A stretch of DNA of 10,844 nt from Candidatus Poribacteria bacterium (GCA_007571355.1 RKRO01000386.1:1-10844); one strand, 5' to 3'. Counted from the first letter of the stretch, positions 1 through 6,666 are shown. Made by a program: numbers and translations. The notes: a model not told the origin generated them from the letters alone.

Positions 1-528
1 GACATAGGTATCCGTGAGCTGCTGTACCGGATCCGCACTGGCTCTACCGCTTTTCTTATCGCCGCCTCTACCCTTACTTCTGCCCCCACCGGTATTTCCA
101 CTCTCAAGTTTCTTGACAGCAGCATTAGCATCGCGGCGAATATTCCGAATTGCGACCTTACCCTCTTCGGCAAGCTTACGGACAACCTTCGTTAACTCCG
201 TACGCCGTTCAGTTGTCAGTTCAGGCACTAAGATTCGGATAACGTTTCCATCATTGTTCGTTGAAAAACCCAAATCCGAATGTGCTATCGCCTTCTCAAT
301 TTCTGTAATTAGGGCTTTATCCCACGGTTGAATGACAAGGAGACGCGGTTCAGGTGTCGTAATCGTACCGACCTGACTCAGTGGGCTTTTGGTGCCGTAG
401 TAGGTAACAGTAACCTGGTCCAAAAGTGCTGGTGTTGCGCGCCCCGTTTGTACATGCGACAATTTTTCCGCTGTTACTTCAACTGTCTTCTTCATCCGGG
501 ATTCAGCCTGTTGAAGTATTTGTTGCAT
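1..528 (-). CDS. frr: Ribosome recycling factor, C-terminus beyond the left edge
   Basis: RRF acts with EF-G to split post-termination ribosomes. I translated this from the minus strand; it stays open to base 1, giving 176 residues without a stop. It matches the family along its length: the N-terminal three-helix-bundle start with AESRMKKTVE and QTGRATPALLD, the domain II core with TYYGTKSPLSQ, then TTERRTELTKVV and AIRNIRRDAN. Arg131 corresponds to the functionally important Arg132 of the E. coli protein, and QQLTD opens the last helix. E. coli RRF has 185 residues, so roughly 15-20 are missing. The ATG at 528 gives the family's usual N-terminus; an in-frame GTG at 561 is possible but less likely. 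An AGG lies about 12 nt upstream, a weak ribosome-binding site. Oddity: a glycine/lysine/arginine-rich insertion (residues ~143-164) sits in the turn between the last two helices of domain I. It lies downstream of tsf without pyrH between. Confidence 0.95.
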   Translation of the reverse strand, partial: MQQILQQAESRMKKTVEVTAEKLSHVQTGRATPALLDQVTVTYYGTKSPLSQVGTITTPEPRLLVIQPWDKALITEIEKAIAHSDLGFSTNNDGNVIRILVPELTTERRTELTKVVRKLAEEGKVAIRNIRRDANAAVKKLESGNTGGGRSKGRGGDKKSGRASADPVQQLTDTYV

Positions 529-824
529 CTGATTGTTTTTCCTATAAGATATTGTGGACACCTGTGTGACGATATATCAACAGGGGACCGGCATTCAACT
601 ACATAGCCTGCCATGGAAATCGTGTTCTTACTTCTCAGGCATCACCAATTGTAGCAAATTTCACACCTGCCGATAGACCGTGATCTGCACGCGCACAAAA
701 TGGAAGGTTACCAGCAGCCGTGTACATACTTTTATATCTATCCCAAAGTTATACGATTATTCACCGAAATCATCGAAACTGCTCGTTCAAGATTTACATG
801 TTCACAAAGCCAAACAATTCTGTT
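529..824. other. Gene-poor spacer between tsf and frr (no pyrH)
   Basis: No convincing gene fits in these ~296 bases. The minus strand holds one short peptide-like reading frame (727-635, 30 codons, start MYTAAGNLPF, end FATIGDA). It continues in frame after its TGA for 11 more codons (634-602, RFPWQAM) to a TAG. That could be a decayed short repeat or chance. Several AT-rich -10-like boxes occur on the minus strand but none has a good -35 partner, so I cannot place an frr promoter. No intrinsic terminator is visible after tsf, so frr may be co-transcribed with it. Confidence 0.5.
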
Positions 825-1421
825 CTATTGTTGTCCAAGAACATAAAGGACGAAGCGTTTGATGACGATATTTTCCCCCAGTTGGGCGATAGCGTCTTTT
901 ACAAGGGTTTCGATGGTTTTATCTGTATCGCGAATATACGGTTGTTGCAGGAGGCATGTCTCCGAATAGAATTTAGAGATGCGTCCTTCAACGATGCGTT
1001 CAGCGATATGTGGGGGTTTACCCTCTTGTTCGGCTTGCGTTTTCAGGATCGCCTTTTCATCTTCAATATCTTCGGCAGGGACATCTTCCGGTTTGAGGTA
1101 TTTCGGTTTCGCTGCTGCCACTTGCATAGCGATCTCTTTGCCAAGTTTTTGGAATTGCTCTGTCCGTGCGACAAAATCGGTCTCACAATTCAGTTCAACT
1201 AACGTGCCGACACGGCTACCCGGGTGGATGTAGGAAATGATTAATCCCTCTTTTGTTGCTCTACCGGCTTTGATTTCGGAAGCTTTTAGCCCTTTCTCCC
1301 GGAGTTTCTGAATCGCTTCGTCGATATTTCCGTTCGTCTCTGCAAGCACTTTTTTGCAGTCCATGATCCCTGCACCTGTACGTGAACGGAGCTCGCTAAC
1401 CATCTTTGCTGTAATTGCCAT
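825..1421 (-). CDS. tsf: Elongation factor Ts
   Basis: EF-Ts is the cytosolic nucleotide-exchange factor that regenerates EF-Tu-GTP. All family landmarks are present. The N-terminal UBA-like domain (1-50) contains VSELRSRTGAGIMDCKKVL. The diagnostic TDFV motif (81-84, in CETDFVART) contacts EF-Tu. The C-terminal part has KFYSETCLLQQPYI and closes with IGEN-type QLGENIVIKRFV. At 198 residues it is the short form, as in Thermus, rather than the ~280-residue enterobacterial form. The ATG is preceded by a strong GGAGG (1426-1430) 4 nt away, which fixes the start. It lies 142 bp downstream of rpsB on the same strand, the universal rpsB-tsf arrangement. That gap is longer than usual and contains two 7-bp inverted repeats. 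Confidence 0.98.
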   Translation of the reverse strand: MAITAKMVSELRSRTGAGIMDCKKVLAETNGNIDEAIQKLREKGLKASEIKAGRATKEGLIISYIHPGSRVGTLVELNCETDFVARTEQFQKLGKEIAMQVAAAKPKYLKPEDVPAEDIEDEKAILKTQAEQEGKPPHIAERIVEGRISKFYSETCLLQQPYIRDTDKTIETLVKDAIAQLGENIVIKRFVLYVLGQQ

Positions 1422-1452
1422 CTATCCTCCACTGAATTTATTAATTTTTAAT

Positions 1453-1553
1453 AGGCGCAACGATAATTTACTTCACAGATTGTGTGTCCTCACTGCGCCT
1501 GATCTGGTCAATATTTATGGCGCGACACCTTACTGAAAAAAACGGAGTCGCGC
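1453..1553 (-). repeat. Two short inverted repeats in the rpsB-tsf spacer
   Basis: Two perfect 7-bp inverted repeats lie between rpsB and tsf: GCGCGAC (1520-1526) with GTCGCGC (1547-1553), loop 20 nt, and AGGCGCA (1453-1459) with TGCGCCT (1494-1500), loop 34 nt. Neither is followed by a U-tract in the direction of transcription, so they do not look like terminators. They could be RNA-processing or attenuation hairpins that adjust the S2 to EF-Ts ratio, or chance. Weak call. Confidence 0.25.
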
Positions 1554-1563
1554 ACAATAGTTT

Positions 1564-2466
1564 TTATGAGGATTGTCGCCGCGGGGGACGACCTCTCCGG
1601 CGTTGTCGTGGGGCACGTGTTTGACGTTGTTCGTTGTCTCCAATCGCTTCCGGTTCCGATGACAACTCCGCCTCTTCAAGTAAAGTAGCCCCCTCTTCTT
1701 CATGGCGTTCCGCTTCGAGCGGGTCACTTACTGTCTGGGCAACTTCGGTTTGTGCTGGTTCTTGTTCACCTTTTGCACCTTCTGATGCTTCACCACGTCC
1801 TTCAATCACCGCCTCAGCTAAAACTGAACAGATGAGACGGATCGAGCGGATAGCATCATCGTTACCTGGTACCGGCAAGTCAATCGGGTCCGGATCGCAG
1901 TTCGTATCAACAATCGCGATGATCGGAATACCTAACTTATTCGCCTCAGCAATCGCTGTATGCTCTTTGCGGGTATCGGTTACGATGACGACTTCCGGGA
2001 GCCGCTTCATTTCTCTGATACCGCTAAGGTTATTACTCAATTTCCCTTTCTCGCGCCGCAGGTTCATAACCTCTTTTTTCGGTATTCTTTCAAAGAGTCC
2101 ATTCTCTTCATCGGCATCCAATTTATCTAACCGATTAATACTACGCCGGATCGTTTGGAAATTAGTAAGCATACCCCCAAGCCAGCGATGATTCACGTGA
2201 TACATACGACATCGCTCCGCTTCGCCTTGCACTGCTTCCTGCGATTGCCGTTTTGTGCCGACAAATAGCACGCCACCTTTCTTCGCAGCGATGTCTCGCA
2301 CGAAGTCTACCGCGGTCTGCAGCATCCGTAACGTTTTCTGCAGATCTATAATATAAATTCCGTTGCGCTCCGCGAAGATATATTCTGCCATCTTCGGGTT
2401 CCAGCGACGGGTTTGATGTCCAAAATGAACTCCGCATTCGAGGAGTTCTTTCATTGTAACAGCCAA
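1564..2466 (-). CDS. rpsB: Small ribosomal subunit protein S2 with an extended charged tail
   Basis: S2 binds late to the 30S subunit near the mRNA exit and helps recruit S1. The first ~225 residues match the family closely: CGVHFGHQTRRWNPKM (11-26), the coiled-coil insertion around 105-155, VNHRWLGGMLTNF (91-103), EVVIVTDTRKEHTAIAEA (158-175), GIPIIAIVDTNCDPD (179-193). The start is a TTG at 2466. AGGAGG (2472-2477) lies 5 nt upstream of it, whereas the next ATG (2454) is 17 nt from that site; the resulting N-terminus AVTMKELLE matches S2 homologues. At 300 residues it is ~60-70 longer than typical S2. The tail is acidic and Ala/Glu-rich (about 229-280), then strongly basic (RQRRRGRPPRR near the C-terminus). 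It heads the rpsB-tsf-frr cluster and has its own promoters and leader upstream. Confidence 0.97.
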   Translation of the reverse strand: MAVTMKELLECGVHFGHQTRRWNPKMAEYIFAERNGIYIIDLQKTLRMLQTAVDFVRDIAAKKGGVLFVGTKRQSQEAVQGEAERCRMYHVNHRWLGGMLTNFQTIRRSINRLDKLDADEENGLFERIPKKEVMNLRREKGKLSNNLSGIREMKRLPEVVIVTDTRKEHTAIAEANKLGIPIIAIVDTNCDPDPIDLPVPGNDDAIRSIRLICSVLAEAVIEGRGEASEGAKGEQEPAQTEVAQTVSDPLEAERHEEEGATLLEEAELSSEPEAIGDNEQRQTRAPRQRRRGRPPRRQSS

Positions 2467-2641
2467 AAAAACCTCCTAAGTTTGCAGAAACAAGGGTGCT
2501 TCTACTGGGTTTTCGCATCCACCCCCTTCACATTTGCATCAGACTCCCAGTATGAGAGAACCCGCTGTGCAAATCGGGAGGTGTGTCGTTTTCAGTGTTA
2601 AAGTTCAAAATTCTGATGAACCCATGTTCATCAAAAGCATT
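2467..2641 (-). promoter_or_regulatory. rpsB 5' leader RNA with 5'-end hairpin and possible pseudoknot
   Basis: The distance from the predicted transcription start (~2641) to the TTG is ~175 nt, long for a ribosomal-protein leader. Just after the start is a hairpin with a perfect 8-bp stem TGATGAAC/GTTCATCA (2614-2621 with 2626-2633, 4-nt loop), extendable to 11 bp (2611-2636) with one G-U pair. Further on, CTCCC (2580-2576) can pair with GGGAG (2548-2544) and ATTTGCA (2574-2568) with TGCAAAT (2538-2532). The order of the arms makes this an H-type pseudoknot. A third helix, GGGTG (2524-2520) with CACCC (2498-2494), lies just before the Shine-Dalgarno at 2477-2472. S2 is known to repress its own operon through the leader in some bacteria; that this leader does so is inference. 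Confidence 0.4.
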
Positions 2642-2647
2642 GCAAAT

Positions 2648-2676
2648 ATTCTACCACAGAAACAGTCATATTTCAA
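2648..2676 (-). promoter_or_regulatory. Proximal sigma70-type promoter of rpsB (P2)
   Basis: On the minus strand TTGAAA (2676-2671) and TAGAAT (2653-2648) are separated by exactly 17 nt. Both hexamers match the consensus at five of six positions. Transcription would begin near 2641, directly before the leader hairpin. Confidence 0.7.
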
Positions 2677-2683
2677 GTTTAAT

Positions 2684-2713
2684 CTTATACCACGCATTTT
2701 GCGTAATTGTCAA
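2684..2713 (-). promoter_or_regulatory. Distal sigma70-type promoter of rpsB (P1)
   Basis: On the minus strand a perfect TTGACA (2713-2708) is followed after 18 nt by TATAAG (2689-2684). Together with the proximal promoter this makes a tandem pair about 36 bp apart, a common arrangement for strongly expressed ribosomal genes. Confidence 0.75.
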
Positions 2714-2796
2714 GCGAAATTCGACAGCGTTCCGCTCATAACTCGAACGAAAAAATGCACCTCTTCAAAATTATGGAATTCAGGCGCAGCATAAAG

Positions 2797-2813
2797 TATA
2801 ATTAATCAGGGGG
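2797..2813 (+). promoter_or_regulatory. Possible -10 box and ribosome-binding site of the kinase gene
   Basis: A perfect TATAAT lies at 2797-2802, but the region 17 nt upstream (TGGAAT, 2774-2779) is a poor -35. An AGGGGG (2808-2813) follows, 6 nt before the GTG, and is a good ribosome-binding site. If the TATAAT is used, the mRNA would start almost at the ribosome-binding site and have a very short leader. The promoter call is weak; the ribosome-binding site is firm. Confidence 0.4.
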
Positions 2814-2819
2814 AAAAAG

Positions 2820-3905
2820 GTGGAACATCTTATAAAGCATATCGCTATGCACTTCAAAACAGAGATTGACGCTCTTGAACTTGAACCGATCCAGCATGGC
2901 ACGCGGCAAAGACACAACGTCTGTCGATTAAGATTCAACAGCGAATACTATCTCCTGAAACAGCACGACATTACTACACCCGTTGTTAAGACAGGACAGA
3001 CACCGCTCCAGATTGAAACAAGCGTTCTCACACTTTTACACAATAACGGTTGCCAAGTGCCGCAACTCCTCTGGAAATCAGAACACCACCACGCACTTCT
3101 CTTAGAATGGTGCGGTGAATCCACACTTGATGCCCTTGTGCAACGCCGCGAGCAGCCGGAGCTAGATTTGACACCGCTCTTGTTCACCATCCTTGAGGAA
3201 TTGTGCAAGATTGAGACCTGCTTTACAACACACGCGGCGCAGCTCACACCTTATGTCTTCGATTTTAATGCACAAGGGACCCTGCAGGATTTACTGGGGC
3301 GAGGTAAAACAATTGTCGGTTATCTCTCACATCTTAATAATGGAAAACCGATGTCATTAATTGAAGAGGGGACGTTCACAGCGGCGTGGGATGTGTTATC
3401 GAGCCGTCTACAGCACGCGCCGACAACACTCGGCAGCTTGGACAACAATGCACGAAACATCGTTATTCAGGAGGCATCTCCGTTCTTTATCGACTTCGCC
3501 AGTATCGGTTGGAATTGGCAAGAGATGCGTCTCGTGCAGCTCCTTAATAGTATTGGGGCCTTCCTCGTCTCGCCATCTGAAACAGGTAATTTTGTCTCCC
3601 TTTTAGATAGAAAACTTGTCAACGCTTATGCGGAATGGGTAAGTACGCATCGTGAGACTTGCCCGCCTGACGAGGTGGCTGCCCGCGTTGACGCTCATCA
3701 TTTGCTGTTCTACCTGTCGGTTATTGATCAACTGTTGCAAGCCGTTGCGCAGCCCGACGCAACCGAAAACCGGATGCTCCTTGAGGCGTGGGGGAATCCA
3801 CAAAAGAGGTTCCGAGGTGCTATAGCGCAAATTACTGGCACACGTTTAAGCGATGACGTTTACACAAACCAGATCCGGGAGATAATAGCCGACTTTTCCC
3901 CCTAA
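2820..3905 (+). CDS. Phosphotransferase of the APH / protein-kinase-like fold
   Basis: A 361-residue cytosolic protein with the layout of aminoglycoside-phosphotransferase-type kinases, which phosphorylate small molecules using ATP. YYLLKQ (43-48) supplies the ATP-binding lysine (K47), IETSVLTLL (65-73) the helix-C glutamate (E66), and ALLLEWCGE (92-100) the hinge. SLDNNARNIV (206-215) is the catalytic loop, with D208 and N213 spaced as in the family, though the usual His-Gly before the aspartate is Ser-Leu. FFIDFASIG (222-230) is the metal-binding DFG equivalent (D225). All three key acidic or amide residues are present, so activity is plausible; the substrate cannot be read from sequence. 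The GTG start is set by AGGGGG 6 nt upstream. It is transcribed divergently from rpsB and convergently with the small membrane-protein gene, 26 bp away. Choline/ethanolamine, homoserine or sugar kinases of this superfamily are alternatives. Confidence 0.75.
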   Translation: MEHLIKHIAMHFKTEIDALELEPIQHGTRQRHNVCRLRFNSEYYLLKQHDITTPVVKTGQTPLQIETSVLTLLHNNGCQVPQLLWKSEHHHALLLEWCGESTLDALVQRREQPELDLTPLLFTILEELCKIETCFTTHAAQLTPYVFDFNAQGTLQDLLGRGKTIVGYLSHLNNGKPMSLIEEGTFTAAWDVLSSRLQHAPTTLGSLDNNARNIVIQEASPFFIDFASIGWNWQEMRLVQLLNSIGAFLVSPSETGNFVSLLDRKLVNAYAEWVSTHRETCPPDEVAARVDAHHLLFYLSVIDQLLQAVAQPDATENRMLLEAWGNPQKRFRGAIAQITGTRLSDDVYTNQIREIIADFSP

Positions 3906-3931
3906 AACCTTCCATCTGCTGAACTATAGTA

Positions 3932-4342
3932 TCATTTTTCGGCACCGGTGTCCTCGCGGATTGTGCCTTCAAGTTTACGAAGGAACTCTTGAACCTCCGG
4001 TGTTGACGGTTTCTTCATGTTAAACGCTGTCTGATAGTCTTTCATGACTGTATAAAGCGAGATGAGGTTAATCTGTCGGTTGTCGATCGCCTCACGGATG
4101 CGCTGGAAACTTGTTACAATCCGCTTCTCTGGGATCCCGTCTGGCCTTCGTTCTGCTGAATTAAGACGCTTTTCTATATTACCCAGGGCATGTTTTGCCA
4201 TCCAATAACGTGCGCCTTCAGGGCCACCGACTTGGCGATAAATCACACCAACGACAAGTAAACCGCCTGCTATAATTATCAACAAGAAAGTTAAAAATCT
4301 TCTATAGCAGCCACTCAGTTTTCTGTTTATTATATTTGCCAT
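3932..4342 (-). CDS. Small single-pass membrane protein, function unknown
   Basis: A 136-residue protein I do not recognise. Residues ~16-34 (FLTFLLIIIAGGLLVVGVI) form one hydrophobic helix after a short positively charged N-terminus, so it is probably anchored in the inner membrane with the C-terminal ~100 residues exported. A cleaved signal peptide is less likely because no cleavage motif is obvious. The soluble part is predicted helical and rich in charge (AKHALGNIEKRL, SFQRIREAIDN, EVQEFLRKLEGT), like small helical-bundle or coiled-coil proteins. The ATG lacks a recognisable ribosome-binding site. It is the last gene of the probable VOC-queE-amidohydrolase operon, 78 bp after the amidohydrolase, and may be merely co-directional. 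Confidence 0.6.
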   Translation of the reverse strand: MANIINRKLSGCYRRFLTFLLIIIAGGLLVVGVIYRQVGGPEGARYWMAKHALGNIEKRLNSAERRPDGIPEKRIVTSFQRIREAIDNRQINLISLYTVMKDYQTAFNMKKPSTPEVQEFLRKLEGTIREDTGAEK

Positions 4343-4420
4343 GTTGTTTTTTGTGTTGGACTACCGTGATGTCCGTAGATTTGTGTTTTTATTTTTTACA
4401 AGGTTTGCAGTAGACGCTAT

Positions 4421-5536
4421 TTAGATTTTACCCTCACGTATTGTCAATGCTGCCTTCAATTTCCGATTCCCAATAAATTTTGTCCCATGTGCGTCAAAGA
4501 ACTCAAACTCACCCTCAAGGACTTCAAACACTGCAACATCGGCGACGGTGCCGACTCGCAAATTGCCAAGTTGTTCCTCACGTTGGATCGCCTTCGCAGC
4601 ACTGAAGGTTGCTTTATCAATTACATCTTCAAGGGACAGCCCTAAGTGCATCAATTTCGACAGCGTTGTGGGGAGATCGTAAACGGGCCCGTTGATGTTT
4701 CCTGTGTGTAGATCGGTACTGATAACATCGGAGATGAACCCTTGTTCCATAGCGCGTTGCGCGACTTCGTAGTGGAAACTGCCAGCACCGTGTCCGACAT
4801 CAAAAATGATACCGTCTTCACGCGCCTTCCACGCTTCTGGGATGATCCTCCCCTTTTCGTCAACAATATTATCACCGTTCCCTTGGAAACAGTGTGTAAT
4901 TACGTCGCCCGGACGCAGTAATCCCAAAATATCAGGGAGTGGGACACCGGCACCGATATGGCACATGACAGATGTTCCGGCCTGCTCGGCGGCTTCAATC
5001 GCACATTTCAACGGTTCAACGCCGTTATCACCGACCTGTCCCTTTCCTTGACGCACCTTGACTCCGACAGTAATATCGCGATTTCGTTGTAGCGTTCCAG
5101 CAACGCGAGCCGGATCGGCGTAAGCCATATCAAACATTTCGCCGACCGGTCCGTAGACGAGCCCGATCCCGGAGATATGGATATAAGTAAGTACATTCGT
5201 TCGAGCGGGTTCAGCGATAAACTCACGGAAACCTGGGAATGTTGCCCAGCTCGGGCTTCCCGCATCTACGACCGTGGTTGTCCCGGCTGTCATGCAGACT
5301 GCGTCGGGTCTGATTCCCCACGTTGTTACGCCATAATAGACGTGCGTATGGATATCCACAAGCCCCGGTGTTACATATTTATCCTTAACAGAAATAGTGT
5401 GTGTCGCTGTGTCTTCAGGAATATCCGCTGCTATCGCTGCGATCACACCGTCAGCCATAGCGACATCGCGCACCGCCTTCAAATTTTGAGCGGCATCAAT
5501 GACGGTGCCACCTTTCAGTAGAACGTCGTATTTCAT
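4421..5536 (-). CDS. Amidohydrolase/deacetylase family metallohydrolase
   Basis: A 371-residue enzyme of the amidohydrolase superfamily, closest in pattern to the 'amidohydrolase/deacetylase' group that is often misnamed dihydroorotase. The N- and C-terminal beta-sandwich parts (MKYDVLLKGGTVID; LGNLRVGTVADVAVFEV) flank a TIM barrel. Metal ligands follow the superfamily order: H63 and H65 in DIHTHVYYG, K160 in VGVKVRQGKG as the likely carboxylated bridging lysine, H193 in MCHIGAG, H215 in THCFQGNG and the catalytic D275 in STDLHTG. The set is complete, so it should be an active binuclear hydrolase of an amide or ester. Characterised relatives act on N-acetylated or acylated small molecules; the substrate here is unknown. 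The start follows GGAG spaced 6 nt. It lies 47 bp after queE on the same strand. A true dihydroorotase is unlikely given the group signature. Confidence 0.85.
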   Translation of the reverse strand: MKYDVLLKGGTVIDAAQNLKAVRDVAMADGVIAAIAADIPEDTATHTISVKDKYVTPGLVDIHTHVYYGVTTWGIRPDAVCMTAGTTTVVDAGSPSWATFPGFREFIAEPARTNVLTYIHISGIGLVYGPVGEMFDMAYADPARVAGTLQRNRDITVGVKVRQGKGQVGDNGVEPLKCAIEAAEQAGTSVMCHIGAGVPLPDILGLLRPGDVITHCFQGNGDNIVDEKGRIIPEAWKAREDGIIFDVGHGAGSFHYEVAQRAMEQGFISDVISTDLHTGNINGPVYDLPTTLSKLMHLGLSLEDVIDKATFSAAKAIQREEQLGNLRVGTVADVAVFEVLEGEFEFFDAHGTKFIGNRKLKAALTIREGKI

Positions 5537-5583
5537 TTCTGTCTCCGCAGCCGGTTTTCCGTGTCGTTTGCAAACCTATAACC

Positions 5584-6264
5584 TCATACCCCGCGTTTAT
5601 CGCCCCAAATATCGACATGTACGCGCGGGGAATAGCGGTATCCGTTCTCTTTACAGAGATAAACCAACCATTCCTGTTTTTGTTGTAGCACAGTAGGTGT
5701 CGTCCCTTGTGGCATCAGTAAAATCGTTTCAGCAGGAATGCGAATCTCTGTTTGTAACGCTTGAATTTCAGCCAAATCTTCAGGCGTATCCACAACAAAT
5801 TTAACTTGGCAGGGATACGCATTGAGGAATTTACGGATAACATCTGGCTGGATGCGATCTCGTTCGTGGCGTTTGAAAAATCGGTCATCTGCTGGTGGGT
5901 TGGAATTTCGCAGTTTCGGACTCATTGAGATGAGATGCGCATCGACTTTCGCGAAACGTGTGGCGTTTGTCTCAATCGTAATGTGATGTCCCCGAGCATC
6001 GAGTTCCTGACAGAGTTCTATCAACGCTTTGGGCTGAATAAACGGTTCGCCGCCGGTAATAACGACGTGTTTACATCCATATTGCGTGATTTTGGCGACG
6101 CTCTCAGCAACGGTGATGTCCTGATCTTCAGGGTGCCAAGATGTGTAAGGCGTATCACACCAAACACATCTCAGGTTACAGTAACTCGTCCGAAAAAAAA
6201 CGGAGGGGACACCGATGAATTGCCCTTCACCCTGAATTGTGTGAAAAAGTTCACTGAATTTCAT
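5584..6264 (-). CDS. queE: 7-carboxy-7-deazaguanine synthase, radical SAM
   Basis: QueE converts 6-carboxy-5,6,7,8-tetrahydropterin to 7-carboxy-7-deazaguanine, the ring-contraction step towards preQ0 and tRNA queuosine. The 226-residue protein begins with the diagnostic FSELFHTIQGEGQFIGVPSV. It has the CxxxCxxC cluster motif (C29, C33, C36 in SYCNLRCVWCDTPY), which binds the 4Fe-4S cluster that cleaves S-adenosylmethionine. VVITGGEPF (67-75) is the SAM-binding GGE motif and TIETNAT follows as in homologues. The C-terminus RVHVDIWGDKRGV also fits the family. AGGTG lies 5 nt before the ATG. The gene is 30 bp downstream of the VOC-family gene. QueC, QueD and QueF are not in the window, so the rest of the pathway must be elsewhere. 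Length and motifs are normal. Confidence 0.96.
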   Translation of the reverse strand: MKFSELFHTIQGEGQFIGVPSVFFRTSYCNLRCVWCDTPYTSWHPEDQDITVAESVAKITQYGCKHVVITGGEPFIQPKALIELCQELDARGHHITIETNATRFAKVDAHLISMSPKLRNSNPPADDRFFKRHERDRIQPDVIRKFLNAYPCQVKFVVDTPEDLAEIQALQTEIRIPAETILLMPQGTTPTVLQQKQEWLVYLCKENGYRYSPRVHVDIWGDKRGV

Positions 6265-6294
6265 AGGAACACCTACGGGGTTTACTTGTTGGTG

Positions 6295-6666
6295 CTAAGC
6301 CTCAATGAGTTCGATCTGAACGTTATCGGGTCCCTTGAAGAACGCCATCATCAGTCCTTGGGGTTTCAGGTCCTCAAGTTCCGCCCCTTTCGACTGGAGC
6401 CTTGCGACCTCTGCGTCGAGGTCTTCTACAGTGAAAGCAAGTTGGTACACTCCCCAACGTGGGTTGCCGGTCGTGTCCTCGACTTCCATGTCCCCGAGTT
6501 TGGGTGAGAGAAAGATCCGTTCGCCGCCGATCTCCATCCGGACGATTTTTAATCCACGGACTTCGACGGTTTCGTCAACCTTTCCATCAAACATTTCTTC
6601 ATAATAACGGACTGCGCCTTCCAAGTCTTCACATCGGAGGTGAACGTGGTGAAATGTAACTGCCAT
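6295..6666 (-). CDS. VOC superfamily (glyoxalase/bleomycin-resistance-like) protein
   Basis: A 123-residue protein with the two beta-alpha-beta-beta-beta modules of the vicinal-oxygen-chelate fold. Module one starts FHHVHLRCEDLEGAVRYYEEMF (5-26) and module two starts YQLAFTVEDLDAEVARLQSKG (74-94), ending GPDNVQIELIEA. H7 and E119 are plausible metal ligands, but the position that is usually the second-module histidine appears to be Gln75, so metal binding may differ from true glyoxalase I. Members isomerise, epimerise or cleave small metabolites, or bind drugs; the name lactoylglutathione lyase would be over-specific. It heads the operon with queE and the amidohydrolase and has its own promoter and probable operator. 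The purine-rich AAAGGA is 10 nt from the ATG, rather far. Confidence 0.85.
   Translation of the reverse strand: MAVTFHHVHLRCEDLEGAVRYYEEMFDGKVDETVEVRGLKIVRMEIGGERIFLSPKLGDMEVEDTTGNPRWGVYQLAFTVEDLDAEVARLQSKGAELEDLKPQGLMMAFFKGPDNVQIELIEA

Noticed and set aside
720..1202. Plus-strand frame of 160 codons opposite tsf
   Set aside because: Antisense of a conserved EF-Ts gene; no motif and no start signal.
1519..1554. Intrinsic terminator between rpsB and tsf
   Set aside because: The T run is inside the loop rather than after the stem, so it cannot act as a standard terminator.
1634..2191. Long plus-strand open frame opposite rpsB
   Set aside because: It lies wholly antisense to a clear S2 gene, and its Ser-rich translation is what an antisense frame of S2 gives.
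4421..5536. Annotation as dihydroorotase (pyrC)
   Set aside because: The metal ligands are shared by the superfamily, but the HTHVYYG and DVGHGAGSF signatures fit the amidohydrolase/deacetylase group, and no pyrimidine genes are nearby.
5584..6264. QueE as part of a deazaguanine DNA-modification defence system linked with the DarT-like protein
   Set aside because: No dpd-type genes are present, the two loci are over 3 kb apart and belong to separate transcription units.
5935..6507. Plus-strand frame of 190 codons across queE and the VOC gene
   Set aside because: It overlaps two well-supported minus-strand genes, shows no recognisable domain and has no ribosome-binding site.
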